NCBI GenBank assembly: GCA_009827225.1
Contig: WUAI01000027.1
Span: 1-44,413 of the forward strand
Direction of reading: 5' to 3'
DNA from: Flavobacteriaceae bacterium
GTDB taxonomy: Bacteria; Bacteroidota; Bacteroidia; Flavobacteriales; Flavobacteriaceae
Length of the DNA: 44,413 nt
Below, piece by piece: positions 1 through 7,472 of the stretch (position 1 is the first letter of the stretch; each line of letters starts with the position of its first letter). The notes beneath the pieces were generated by a model. That model did no database searches. It was not told the origin of the DNA and saw only the letters and a list, made by a program, of their open reading frames with translations. Position numbers and translations under genes: made by a program.

Positions 1-815
1 TAGCATTCTACGACTTTAAAAGCCCGGTACTCAATCCCAATTTGCTGAAAATAGCTTTGCAGTATGCACAGAATTTTAACGGGCTCGTACAATCCTTTCC
101 ACTCGATCCGAGTATAGCAAGAAAAGGGGTTGCCAACGAAGATATCAACAGCACCCGACTGGGTTTAAATGGCATGCCATCTCTTTCTGAAGAATTGCAG
201 ATCATCCGGGATCTTTACATACTGGAATATACCGGGGGAAAACTACACATCCCTGAAATATCCACTGCAAAATCCGTACAATTGATCAAAGAGGCCAAAA
301 AGAAGGGACTGAACGTTTCCTGCAGTGTATCGGTCAATAACCTTACTCTCACTGACGATGCTTTGGAGACTTTCGACACTCGATTCAAACTAATGCCTCC
401 ACTGCGCACGGCTAAGGATAATAAAGCTCTCATAAAAGGATTACAGGACGGCACCATCGACGGGGTAACCAGTGATCATGAGCCCCTGGACATCGAAAAC
501 AAAAGAACTGAATTCGACCATGCAAAATTTGGCAGTATCGGACTTGAAAGCTGTTTTGGTGCGCTAGTAAGTGAAATCGGTATGGAGAATTCAATTGCAG
601 CGCTAACGGGGTTAAAAACACCATTCGGTGTAGCTTCTCATTCCATAGAAGAAGGAAATGAAGCTGTACTTAGCCTTTTTAATCCAAGCGACAATCACGA
701 ATTCGGTGAAGCAGATATCCTGTCAACTTCTAAAAATGCGGCACAGTTGGGTCAGCAACTTGCGGCAAGACCATACGGGATTATCAATAATGACCAAATT
801 TTGATTCATGAATAA
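1..815 (+). CDS. Dihydroorotase-like protein (PyrC homologue), 5' end outside window
   Basis: The reading frame is open from the left edge, so the start and the N-terminal third are missing; about 270 residues are visible. The fold is recognisable as amidohydrolase/dihydroorotase from LHIPEISTAKSV, MPPLRT, GVTSDHEPLD and GIGLES-like segments. Active dihydroorotases use His ligands in the LHIxHxST and PHHL segments. Here these read LHIPEIST and VNNLT, so both His residues are replaced, while the Asp of the SDHEP segment remains. This suggests a non-catalytic PyrC-like subunit, as known for PyrC' of Pseudomonas, which supports aspartate transcarbamoylase. The stop overlaps the start of the next gene by 8 bases, implying co-translation. 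Family assignment is secure; loss of activity is inference because the N-terminal HxH is not visible. Confidence 0.85.
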   Translation, partial: AFYDFKSPVLNPNLLKIALQYAQNFNGLVQSFPLDPSIARKGVANEDINSTRLGLNGMPSLSEELQIIRDLYILEYTGGKLHIPEISTAKSVQLIKEAKKKGLNVSCSVSVNNLTLTDDALETFDTRFKLMPPLRTAKDNKALIKGLQDGTIDGVTSDHEPLDIENKRTEFDHAKFGSIGLESCFGALVSEIGMENSIAALTGLKTPFGVASHSIEEGNEAVLSLFNPSDNHEFGEADILSTSKNAAQLGQQLAARPYGIINNDQILIHE

Positions 816-1116
816 ACCGGAAGGGAAACTCATTGGAGTAGTTGCTTATCTGACTTTTATCGGCCTTCTTATTGCCTATTTCATGAATAAAGATCACAAG
901 CATGAATTTGCCGGCTGGCATATAAAGAATATGTTTGGTTTGGTGCTTTTGCTTTTTACCTCTGTTGCTTTGCAGGAATATATCGTCGGCGCCATAATTT
1001 ATTGGATATCAGCGGCTATGTGGATTTTTTCTTTGGGTATGGCCATTTTAAATCGGCAGCAAGCGATCCCTTTTTTAAGTGAGAAATTTCAGACTTGGTT
1101 TAAGTTTTTGGATTAG
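808..1116 (+). CDS. Small DUF4870/Tic20-like membrane protein
   Basis: 102 residues. It begins with a short polar stretch (MNKPEGK) followed by three hydrophobic segments at about 8-24, 41-57 and 59-81, and ends in an amphipathic PFLSEKFQTWFKFLD. The pattern of a membrane segment, a polar GWHIKNMFGL stretch and two more membrane segments is that of DUF4870/Tic20-like small bacterial membrane proteins. The ATG lies inside the last codons of the dihydroorotase-like gene (8-base overlap), so translation is probably coupled. The next gene is a clear paralogue with the same layout (AYLTxIG near the start, PxLxExFQxWFK at the end). No molecular function is established for the family in this setting. 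Confidence 0.8.
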   Translation: MNKPEGKLIGVVAYLTFIGLLIAYFMNKDHKHEFAGWHIKNMFGLVLLLFTSVALQEYIVGAIIYWISAAMWIFSLGMAILNRQQAIPFLSEKFQTWFKFLD

Positions 1117-1164
1117 AAAGTTTATCTTTAGTAAAATTAATTCACTAACCTAAAATCAATAATT

Positions 1165-1506
1165 ATGTCAGAAACTACCACGGACAATGGAAAAACTATA
1201 GGTATCATTGCCTATCTCACACTTATTGGCTGGATCATAGCGCTGGTCATGCATAATAACAATAAAACCGATTTAGGAGCATTTCACATAAGACAAATGC
1301 TTGGAATCGTGATCGTTGGTTTTGCACTATACATCTTAAATGTCTTTTTAGCTTTTACGATTGGAAGTGCCATTTTGGGCTGGATCATCCAGTTGTTGAT
1401 GTTCGCTTTTTGGTTACTCGGATTCATTGGTGCACTGCAAGGTGAAAAGAAACCGGTTCCGCTTTTAGGAGAGCAATTTCAGCAGTGGTTCAAAGGAGTA
1501 GCATAA
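1165..1506 (+). CDS. Small DUF4870/Tic20-like membrane protein, paralogue of the preceding gene
   Basis: 113 residues with three predicted membrane segments. It shares IAYLTLIGWIIA near the N-terminus, FHIRQMLGIVI in the middle and PLLGEQFQQWFKG at the end with the gene just upstream, so the pair is a tandem duplication. A -7-like TATCTTTA lies at 1123-1130, giving it possible transcription of its own, although the 48-base gap also allows co-transcription with the upstream gene. Function is unknown. A GC-rich hairpin follows the stop. Confidence 0.8.
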   Translation: MSETTTDNGKTIGIIAYLTLIGWIIALVMHNNNKTDLGAFHIRQMLGIVIVGFALYILNVFLAFTIGSAILGWIIQLLMFAFWLLGFIGALQGEKKPVPLLGEQFQQWFKGVA

Positions 1507-1521
1507 TTATATAAATTCAGA

Positions 1522-1529
1522 TATTTTTG
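1522..1529 (+). promoter_or_regulatory. Candidate -7 box TATTTTTG upstream of esterase
   Basis: TATTTTTG fits the Bacteroidota TAnnTTTG consensus and lies 41 bases before the esterase ATG. No convincing TTG -33 element is seen at the usual spacing. The box sits immediately before a GC-rich hairpin, so the terminator of the upstream gene would lie inside the leader of the esterase transcript if this promoter is real. Confidence 0.35.
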
Positions 1530-1531
1530 TA

Positions 1532-1560
1532 GCCGCGATCGCAAAGGTCGCGGCTTTATT
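1532..1560 (+). terminator. GC-rich hairpin followed by T-rich tract
   Basis: GCCGCGATC at 1532-1540 pairs with GGTCGCGGC at 1546-1554 (one G-T pair), with a GCAAA loop and TTTATT after it. It looks like an intrinsic terminator for the two small membrane-protein genes, but it is only 16 bases before the next ATG and just after a candidate -7 box. Confidence 0.6.
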
Positions 1561-1570
1561 ATTGTAACGT

Positions 1571-2227
1571 ATGAACTTCAAATCACTTTCTCTGGAGCAT
1601 AATTATCGACCATCCGCCCTATCTTCTTCGCCACCTGCTATTATTATGCTTCATGGATATGGAAGTGACGAGAATGATTTGTTTTCATTTGCTTCGGAAT
1701 TACCTTCCGAATATGCCATTATTTCCCTCAAAGCTCCTCATCGTATGCAACCATTTGGGAACGCATGGTATTCGATCCACTTCGACAATACCGACGGAAA
1801 ATGGAGTGATGATGCGGAAGCCATTGCTTCACGTGATTTGGTAAATATCGTTATCGATGAAGCCATTGACACTTATGAATTGGACCCTTCAAATATTACG
1901 CTACTTGGTTTTAGCCAGGGAACGATACTAAGCCTGGCAGTGGCTCTCAGTTATCCCGAGAAAGTTAAAAATGTAATTGGGTTAAGTGGTTATATCAACG
2001 TTCCTATCTTAAAAGAAGGATACGCAAATAGCGATTTTTCACATTTGAATGTGTATACATCACACGGTACGGTGGACCAGGTAATCCCTGTGGAATGGGC
2101 CCGAAGAACGCAACCTTTTCTCAAAGAACTGGGAATCGATTCTCATTATTCAGAATTCCCTGTGGGTCATGGTGTATCACCACAAAATTTTTATCAATTC
2201 AAGGATTGGTTGGCCAACCAGTCATAA
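1571..2227 (+). CDS. Phospholipase/carboxylesterase-family alpha/beta hydrolase
   Basis: 218 residues, the usual size for the Abhydrolase_2 (phospholipase/carboxylesterase, YpfH-like) family. The oxyanion segment is LHGYGSDENDLF (27-38). The nucleophile elbow GFSQG places the catalytic Ser at about 115, followed by Asp169 in HGTVDQVIP and His200 in VGHGVSP. There is no signal peptide, so it should be cytoplasmic and act on short-chain esters or acyl-thioesters; the physiological substrate cannot be told from sequence. It is followed after 3 bases by a convergent gene on the other strand. Confidence 0.9.
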   Translation: MNFKSLSLEHNYRPSALSSSPPAIIMLHGYGSDENDLFSFASELPSEYAIISLKAPHRMQPFGNAWYSIHFDNTDGKWSDDAEAIASRDLVNIVIDEAIDTYELDPSNITLLGFSQGTILSLAVALSYPEKVKNVIGLSGYINVPILKEGYANSDFSHLNVYTSHGTVDQVIPVEWARRTQPFLKELGIDSHYSEFPVGHGVSPQNFYQFKDWLANQS

Positions 2228-2230
2228 CCA

Positions 2231-2725
2231 TTAATTAGGGTATAACACGGCATCCAGCGTGGTGAACTCTAATTCATTGTTCTCATCAAAGAAGTATTCG
2301 ATGAGCATTTCTCCCCAGAAACTTCCGTCACTAAAATCGGCCAACACCCATCTGTGGTTCAGAAACTTGATCTTGTTCACCCGCATTTCACCATCCATTC
2401 CTTCTAACGGAATCAAAGGATTTCCCCCTTTAACAAGGTTTTGTTCGAGGATAGCCTCACTAACCAGGTTCTCAACAGCGGTTGTCTCCATCCCTAAATT
2501 TTCGATATAGGTCATTGCATTTTCATTGCCCTGCAATGTAAAATAATTGAGTTCTGCGATGCGATCGTTCAATAAACTGATCGAATCTCCGAAAGCCACG
2601 TTCTTTTCCGTTAAAGAGTTGATTTTTTTATCCTGAGATTCGAAGATCGATTTCTCATTCGCATATTGAAATATGATATAAAGCACCGCGAAAAAGAAGA
2701 GGTACATAAAAATTTTTGATTTCAT
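2231..2725 (-). CDS. Membrane-anchored hypothetical protein
   Basis: 164 residues. One hydrophobic segment at about 4-20 (IFMYLFFFAVLYIIFQYA) is followed by a polar, probably coiled-coil stretch rich in Glu, Lys, Asn and Leu (30-60), then a globular C-terminal domain containing HRWVLADFSDGSFWGE. It is probably anchored in the inner membrane with the C-terminus outside. The start overlaps the stop of the metallo-hydrolase gene by 4 bases (ATGA type), so the two are co-translated. I do not recognise a named family. Confidence 0.75.
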   Translation of the reverse strand: MKSKIFMYLFFFAVLYIIFQYANEKSIFESQDKKINSLTEKNVAFGDSISLLNDRIAELNYFTLQGNENAMTYIENLGMETTAVENLVSEAILEQNLVKGGNPLIPLEGMDGEMRVNKIKFLNHRWVLADFSDGSFWGEMLIEYFFDENNELEFTTLDAVLYPN

Positions 2726-3504
2726 CGCTTTATTTCGATTTTAAGGGTGTCGTACGCCAGGTGTACGTTTGATGGTAATTTCGCTTCCACTTCGTCGTGA
2801 AAGCCCATTAAATGGCTAATATGTGTAAAATAAGTTGTGTCGGGTTTTAATTCATCCACTAATTCAAGCGCTTCGGCAATGTTTAAATGCGAATAATGCT
2901 CCTTTTCCCGCAATGCGTTGATTACTAATACGCGTAGGCCTTTAAGTTTCATCTTCTCTTCTTCGGAAATCGTCTTGACATCTGTGAGATAGACAAAATC
3001 ATCGATTCGAAATCCCAAAACAGGCAGATCCGCATGAAACGCTTCAACGGGAATTACCTTCTTACCGCTTATTTCAAACGGGCGATCTTTGTCGATCTCA
3101 ATCTCTGTGATAGTGGGTGCACCCGGATACTTGTCCTTGGTCTTGAAAATATACCCGAACCGTTGGTGAAGTGATTCGAAAACACGCTTATGGCCGTAGA
3201 AAGGAACATCGCCCTGCCTAAAATAAAAGGGGCGAATGTCATCGAGGCCCGCCGTATGATCACTATGCTCGTGAGTTAAAAGGATACCGTCGATACGGGT
3301 GACGTTTTCGCGGAGCATTTGTTGCCGGAAATCGGGCCCGCAATCTATGACATAAGTATAGTTCTCCCATTCCAATAAAACGGAAACACGGAGTCTGCGA
3401 TCTTTAAAATTTTCGGAGTGGCAAACAGGGTGATGGCTTCCAATTACGGGTATTCCCTGTGAAGTTCCGGTACCTAAAAATGTCACGGTAAGGGCAGAAT
3501 TCAT
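2722..3504 (-). CDS. Metallo-beta-lactamase-fold hydrolase, PhnP-like
   Basis: 260 residues. The N-terminal GTGTSQGIPVIG strand-loop, the metal motif THEHSDH (77-83), the later YLTDV Asp and the C-terminal THISHLMGFH segment are those of the PhnP/RNase Z branch of the metallo-beta-lactamase fold. PhnP proteins are cyclic phosphodiesterases; the substrate of the stand-alone flavobacterial members is not established. There is no signal peptide. On the minus strand a TATTTTTG box (3510-3517) ends only about 6 bases before the ATG, so the transcript may be leaderless or nearly so. The gene overlaps the downstream anchored hypothetical by 4 bases. Confidence 0.88.
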   Translation of the reverse strand: MNSALTVTFLGTGTSQGIPVIGSHHPVCHSENFKDRRLRVSVLLEWENYTYVIDCGPDFRQQMLRENVTRIDGILLTHEHSDHTAGLDDIRPFYFRQGDVPFYGHKRVFESLHQRFGYIFKTKDKYPGAPTITEIEIDKDRPFEISGKKVIPVEAFHADLPVLGFRIDDFVYLTDVKTISEEEKMKLKGLRVLVINALREKEHYSHLNIAEALELVDELKPDTTYFTHISHLMGFHDEVEAKLPSNVHLAYDTLKIEIKR

Positions 3505-3528
3505 TCCTACAAAAATAACAGTATTTTT

Positions 3529-3558
3529 TTTGTTTACCTATTGTATTTACTACCTTTG
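3529..3558 (+). promoter_or_regulatory. Bacteroidota-type promoter for the conserved unknown gene at 3586
   Basis: TTTG at 3529-3532, an 18-base spacer and TACCTTTG at 3551-3558 match the TTTG / TAnnTTTG arrangement of primary-sigma promoters in this phylum. Transcription should start near 3563, which rules out the in-frame TTG at 3541 as the translation start and points to the ATG at 3586. Confidence 0.75.
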
Positions 3559-3585
3559 TTATTAGGACTTGTAAACCTCATTGCT

Positions 3586-5040
3586 ATGCCAGAGATCATT
3601 CCGGGAGATAAGGAATTTGAAAACATTCCTTCGATAAAAAGCAAAGCGTTACGCATAAATTTAAACGAGAATATTTACGGTACTTTCGCCGAGATTGGTG
3701 CGGGTCAGGAAACCGTTCGAAACTTCTTTAGGGCGGGCGGTGCATCCGGAACCATTGCGAAGACTATTTCAGCTTACGATAAGGACTTTAGTGATGCCAT
3801 CTATGGGGTCGAACAAGACGGTCGTTACGTGACCGAGTCCCGCTTAAAGCGCATGTTAAGCCACGAGATCAACCTTATTGAGGAGCGTATCGTTCGTGAA
3901 AATCACCCGAATAAAATGTTCTTCGCCTATGCCAATACTGTGGCTACCATTGATTTTGCCAAGAAATACAAAGGGCATGGATGGATTGGTATAAAATTTC
4001 AAACCCAACCAGACGAAGAGTATAGTGAAATAATTCTTCACATTCGTTTTAAGGAGAATGAGGCCGTACTTCAGCAAAATACACTGGGTATTCTTGGAGT
4101 AAACCTGATCTACGGTGCTTTTTATAAGCACGACCAACCCAGAAAGCTTCTCAGATATCTTTACGATCATATCGATAAGGACAAAATCGAGATAGACACT
4201 ATCAATTTCTCCGGACCCAAGTTCAAGGACGTGGACAATCGTTTGATGAGTTTACAGCTTATTAAGAATGGAATGACGGAAGCGGTGATTTTTGGCCCTG
4301 ATGGCAATAATATATTACCGGCTCGTATCCTTTACAAAAAGAATGTATTAACGCTGAGAGGAAGTTTCCGGCCGGTGACCAAGGTCAATATTGACATGTT
4401 TGAGAAATCATATGAAATGTTTCTCAATGAAAATCGCGTTGATAAGGACCGTACACTGGTAATATTTGAAATTACACTCTCAAACCTGAGGGCGGAAGGA
4501 GAAATCGATGAACAGGACTTTATGGACCGTGCCCGACTGCTTTGTTCTTTGGGTCATACGGTACTTATTTCAAATTTCCAGGAATATTACAAACTGGTTG
4601 AATATTTCAGCAATTATACTCGAAACCGAATGGGATTAACCATGGGAGTAAACAACCTCGTGGATATTTTCGATGAAAAATACTATCGCCACTTGAGTGG
4701 AGGTATTCTGGAAGCCTTCGGTAAGTTATTCTTTAAGGATCTGAAAGTGTATCTCTATCCTATGAAAGACTCGGAGACCGGGGAATACATCACCAGCGAG
4801 AATCTGAAAGTACATCCGCGTATGAAGGAATTATACAAATTCTTCAAGTACAACGGAAAAGTAGTCGATATAGACAATTTCAATCCGGATATCCTCAATA
4901 TCTTCTCACGACGCGTTCTTAGTATGATCGAGAACAACGAAGAGGGCTGGGAAGAGTTTCTTCCGCCCGGCGTTCCCGAAATCATCAAGAAGAAAGGATC
5001 CTTCGGTTGTAAAAAATCTCCGGAAAAAATTGCGAATTAA
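3586..5040 (+). CDS. Conserved protein of unknown function, about 484 residues
   Basis: I chose the ATG at 3586 because a strong promoter ends at 3558; the frame is open further upstream to a TTG at 3541 that would precede the transcript. The product begins MPEIIPGDKEFENIPSIKSK and has no signal peptide. It carries a Gly-rich N-terminal segment (GTFAEIGAGQETVRNFFRAG, then GASGTIAK) followed by SAYDKDFSDAIYG, then long alpha/beta regions and a basic C-terminus. The Gly-rich part resembles a phosphate- or nucleotide-binding loop but is not a standard Walker or Rossmann motif. I recognise it as a conserved cytoplasmic family but cannot give a function. Its stop overlaps the convergent bcp stop by 3 bases. 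Confidence 0.85.
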   Translation: MPEIIPGDKEFENIPSIKSKALRINLNENIYGTFAEIGAGQETVRNFFRAGGASGTIAKTISAYDKDFSDAIYGVEQDGRYVTESRLKRMLSHEINLIEERIVRENHPNKMFFAYANTVATIDFAKKYKGHGWIGIKFQTQPDEEYSEIILHIRFKENEAVLQQNTLGILGVNLIYGAFYKHDQPRKLLRYLYDHIDKDKIEIDTINFSGPKFKDVDNRLMSLQLIKNGMTEAVIFGPDGNNILPARILYKKNVLTLRGSFRPVTKVNIDMFEKSYEMFLNENRVDKDRTLVIFEITLSNLRAEGEIDEQDFMDRARLLCSLGHTVLISNFQEYYKLVEYFSNYTRNRMGLTMGVNNLVDIFDEKYYRHLSGGILEAFGKLFFKDLKVYLYPMKDSETGEYITSENLKVHPRMKELYKFFKYNGKVVDIDNFNPDILNIFSRRVLSMIENNEEGWEEFLPPGVPEIIKKKGSFGCKKSPEKIAN

Positions 5041-5489
5041 GCCAGAATCTGGGCAGCGTGCTCCTTGCTTTTTACTTTGTTGATCACTCGGTCTACTACC
5101 CCATTTTCATTGATTAAAAAGGTAATTCGATGTATACCATCGTATTCACGACCCATGAACTTCTTGGGCCCCCACACTCCGAAAGCATTGATCACTTCTT
5201 TGTTGACATCTGCTAACAATGGATACGGAAATCCGAATTTTTCGCTGAAGTTCTTCTGCTTTCTTTGAGTATCTGCGCTTACACCCAGTATTTCATAGCC
5301 AGCTTTTTGAAGTGCTTCGTAGTTTTCACCCAGATTACAGGCCTCCACAGTGCATGTGGGCGTATTTGCTGCAGGGTAGAAAAACACTACTAATTTCTTC
5401 CCGGAATAGTCTGATAATGAGATGGTATTGCCGTCCTGATCGGCGGCGGTAAAATTTGGAACCTTGTCCCCTTCTTTTAAAGTTTTCAT
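5037..5489 (-). CDS. bcp: Thioredoxin-dependent peroxiredoxin, BCP/PrxQ type
   Basis: 150 residues, normal for the BCP/PrxQ family. FYPAANTPTCTVEAC contains the peroxidatic Cys46 and, five residues later, the resolving Cys51 typical of atypical 2-Cys PrxQ enzymes. Later GVSADTQRKQKNF and FGVWGPKKFMGREYDG are also family hallmarks. It reduces H2O2 and organic peroxides with thioredoxin in the cytoplasm. It is divergent from the endonuclease III gene with only 29 bases between the two starts. Its stop shares a TTAA palindrome with the stop of the convergent unknown gene. Confidence 0.93.
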   Translation of the reverse strand: MKTLKEGDKVPNFTAADQDGNTISLSDYSGKKLVVFFYPAANTPTCTVEACNLGENYEALQKAGYEILGVSADTQRKQKNFSEKFGFPYPLLADVNKEVINAFGVWGPKKFMGREYDGIHRITFLINENGVVDRVINKVKSKEHAAQILA

Positions 5490-5518
5490 TCGCTTATTTT
5501 TGTGTAAAAATAGCCATA

Positions 5519-6181
5519 ATGACGAAGCAAGAAAAGGTTGAATTTGTTATTGAAACGTTAAATACGTTATATCCTCAAATACCCATTCCTTTGGATCATA
5601 AGGATCCCTATACACTTTTGATCGCAGTGTTATTATCAGCTCAATCTACGGATGTAAAAGTAAATGAGATTACTCCGATACTTTTTGAAATCGCGGACAA
5701 TCCCTATGATATGGTGAAACTGAGCGTGGAAGAAATAAGGGAAATTATAAAACCTGTTGGGCTGTCTCCTATGAAATCAAAAGGAATTCACGGCTTGTCA
5801 CAAATCCTAATCGATAAATATGACGGAAGAGTGCCTGAAGATATTGACGCCCTGGAGGAACTGCCGGCCGTGGGACATAAAACGGCTAGTGTGGTGGTTT
5901 CACAGGCGTTCGGCATCCCTGCTTTCCCGGTCGACACACACATTCACAGATTGATGTACCGTTGGGGTTTCAGTAACGGCAAAAATGTGGTCCAAACAGA
6001 AAGAGATGCAAAACGGCTATTTCCGAAGGACTTATGGAACAAATTACATCTTCAGATCATCTGGTATGGAAGGCAGTATTCTCCTGCCAGGGGTTGGGAC
6101 TTGGAGAAAGACATTATCACACGAACTATCGGTCGAAAATCTGTGATAAACGAATACAACAAAAAATTTCAGAAGAAATAA
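5519..6181 (+). CDS. nth: Endonuclease III-family DNA glycosylase/AP lyase without Fe-S cluster ligands
   Basis: The start is the ATG at 5519; the open frame upstream runs back into bcp. The 220-residue product has the helix-hairpin-helix LPAVGHKTASVV, with the catalytic Lys, and PVDTHIHR with the catalytic Asp, as in E. coli Nth. It should excise oxidised pyrimidines and nick the abasic site. The classical C-terminal CX6CX2CX5C iron-sulfur motif is absent: the corresponding stretch reads YGRQYSPARGWDLEKDIITR, and the whole protein has no cysteine. A weak -7 box TATTTTTG at 5495-5502 may drive it. Family call is firm; substrate range is inferred. Confidence 0.9.
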   Translation: MTKQEKVEFVIETLNTLYPQIPIPLDHKDPYTLLIAVLLSAQSTDVKVNEITPILFEIADNPYDMVKLSVEEIREIIKPVGLSPMKSKGIHGLSQILIDKYDGRVPEDIDALEELPAVGHKTASVVVSQAFGIPAFPVDTHIHRLMYRWGFSNGKNVVQTERDAKRLFPKDLWNKLHLQIIWYGRQYSPARGWDLEKDIITRTIGRKSVINEYNKKFQKK

Positions 6182-6182
6182 T

Positions 6183-6407
6183 TCAGGATTTCTGCGGAAG
6201 AACCCGCTCTAAAAATCTGGCCAGCAGTATCATAACAAGAATGGGGATGATCAGATAATAGGCAATATGCTTGAGATCCACGGGGCTTATGCCTTTTATA
6301 TTGGGGTGAAAAATGTACTTATCCAATACGAAAAAGCCCGTGATTACGAGAATTAATAACAGCACCAGGGTTAGGGCCCAGCGGCCTATTTTAACAATTT
6401 GCACCAT
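6183..6407 (-). CDS. Small two-TM membrane protein, unknown function
   Basis: 74 residues if the start is the ATG at 6407 (MVQIVKIGRW), preferred over an upstream in-frame ATG at 6449 because the extension would run through a transcription terminator hairpin. There are two hydrophobic segments (about 11-30 and 49-66) separated by a short loop KYIFHPNIKGISPVDLK. It lies 1 base from the convergent nth stop. The terminator 27 bases upstream leaves little room for a promoter, so expression may depend on read-through. No family recognised. Confidence 0.6.
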   Translation of the reverse strand: MVQIVKIGRWALTLVLLLILVITGFFVLDKYIFHPNIKGISPVDLKHIAYYLIIPILVMILLARFLERVLPQKS

Positions 6408-6425
6408 CCTGCAGTCTGAAATAAG

Positions 6426-6463
6426 TAAAAAAAACCCCGGAACTTTCATTCCGGGGGTTTTCC
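6426..6463 (-). terminator. Intrinsic terminator after the sigma factor/small protein genes
   Basis: On the minus strand ACCCCCGGAA and TTCCGGGGT form a strong stem (one bulge) around a short loop, followed by a run of eight T. It lies directly after the stop of the 50-residue gene. The complementary T-run is shorter, so it acts mainly leftward. Confidence 0.85.
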
Positions 6464-6468
6464 AAAGT

Positions 6469-6621
6469 TTAGTTTAGAAGTGCTTCAAACTTCATTTTAT
6501 TATAATCTATAACACTTAAAGCCTTCGAATAATCCAGAAGAAATTTTATGGTTTCTTCCTTAGGAACTAAGTTTTCATTCACGCGTTCCCGACGTGAAGT
6601 TTCAGAGTACAAGTTTGCCAT
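6469..6621 (-). CDS. 50-residue conserved small protein downstream of sigma factor
   Basis: A complete short gene: ATG at 6619-6621, stop TAA at 6469-6471, 50 residues starting MANLYSETSRRERVNENL and ending KMKFEALLN. It is soluble, highly charged, without signal or membrane segment. It sits 60 bases downstream of the sigma factor gene on the same strand and ends at a strong terminator, so it probably shares that transcript. The placement and short helical composition would suit a regulator or anti-sigma-like partner, but that is only a guess; I have no function for it. Confidence 0.7.
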   Translation of the reverse strand: MANLYSETSRRERVNENLVPKEETIKFLLDYSKALSVIDYNKMKFEALLN

Positions 6622-6681
6622 AGAACGTTATTTTGAGGTTAATTGTTGCCTTAATAACGTGCTATTATACCCTTTATTGTA

Positions 6682-7272
6682 TCAGTTTGTTAATATAATG
6701 TTATGCTTATCAATTACTTTGCGCAAATTGATCAAAGCATATCTCATTCTGCCTAAAGCCGTGTTAATGCTCACACCTGTTTGCTCACTGATCTCCTTAA
6801 AGCTCATCTCCTTGTACATGCGCATTACCAGTACTTGTTTCTGGTCTTCCGGTAGCTCCTGTATCAATCTGCGAACATCGCTTTCTACCTGTTCCTTAAC
6901 AATTTGTTTTTCAGCATTTAAAGCTCCGTCGGACAACACCGAAAATATGTTGAAATCGTCATTATTTTCGAATTTTGGCATCCGATTGTTTTTTCTGAAA
7001 TGGTCGATTACCAGGTTGTGGGCAATTCTCATAACCCATGGTAAAAACTTCCCTTCTTCGTTGTAGGCTCCTCGCTTCAGGGTTTTGATAACTTTAATGA
7101 AAGTATCCTGGAAAATATCCTCAGCAACATCACGGTCAAATACCTTTGAGTAGATGAAACTGTAGATTCTCTGTTTGTGTCTGGTAATTAGTTCGCACAG
7201 TGCAGCCTCGTTACCTTTCATGTAATCGCTCACTAAGAGCGCATCACTAGTTGTGCTTTGTTTCATATCCAT
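6682..7272 (-). CDS. RNA polymerase sigma factor, sigma-70/ECF family
   Basis: 196 residues. Region 2 covers about 25-95 (RIYSFIYSKVFDRDVAEDIF for the core contact, FLPWVMRIAHNLVIDHFRK for -10 recognition), then a short acidic linker, then region 4 at about 138-190 with LPEDQKQVLVMRMYKEMS and the helix-turn-helix FKEISEQTGVSINTALGRMR. There is no extra sensor or membrane domain, and no obvious anti-sigma gene next to it apart from the 50-residue protein downstream. Start: ATG at 7272, although the second Met (7266) is equally possible. The gene is divergent from uvrA with a 205-base intergenic region. Which genes it controls is unknown. Confidence 0.9.
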   Translation of the reverse strand: MDMKQSTTSDALLVSDYMKGNEAALCELITRHKQRIYSFIYSKVFDRDVAEDIFQDTFIKVIKTLKRGAYNEEGKFLPWVMRIAHNLVIDHFRKNNRMPKFENNDDFNIFSVLSDGALNAEKQIVKEQVESDVRRLIQELPEDQKQVLVMRMYKEMSFKEISEQTGVSINTALGRMRYALINLRKVIDKHNIILTN

Positions 7273-7472
7273 ACTTTTTTTAAAATAAACAACTAATAGA
7301 TTTGGTTGCTTAGTGACTATGTTTATTTAAAAAAGTAATAATATGCTATAGGCAACAAGTTTTTGTTTGAAGGGTAAATATAACAACATTCATTTCAGAA
7401 ATGCAAAAAAAATCCTTTTTTTCCTGAAAAAAATAAGATTCCTTCGGCTATAAAATCTTCAAAACTAAGTAG

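Noticed and set aside
3541-3585. TTG start 15 codons upstream for the conserved unknown gene
   Set aside because: It overlaps the -7 box of the promoter at 3529-3558 and would precede the transcript.
6548-7066. 172-residue frame opposite the sigma factor and small gene
   Set aside because: Antisense to two well-supported genes, Leu/Ser-rich as typical of shadow frames.
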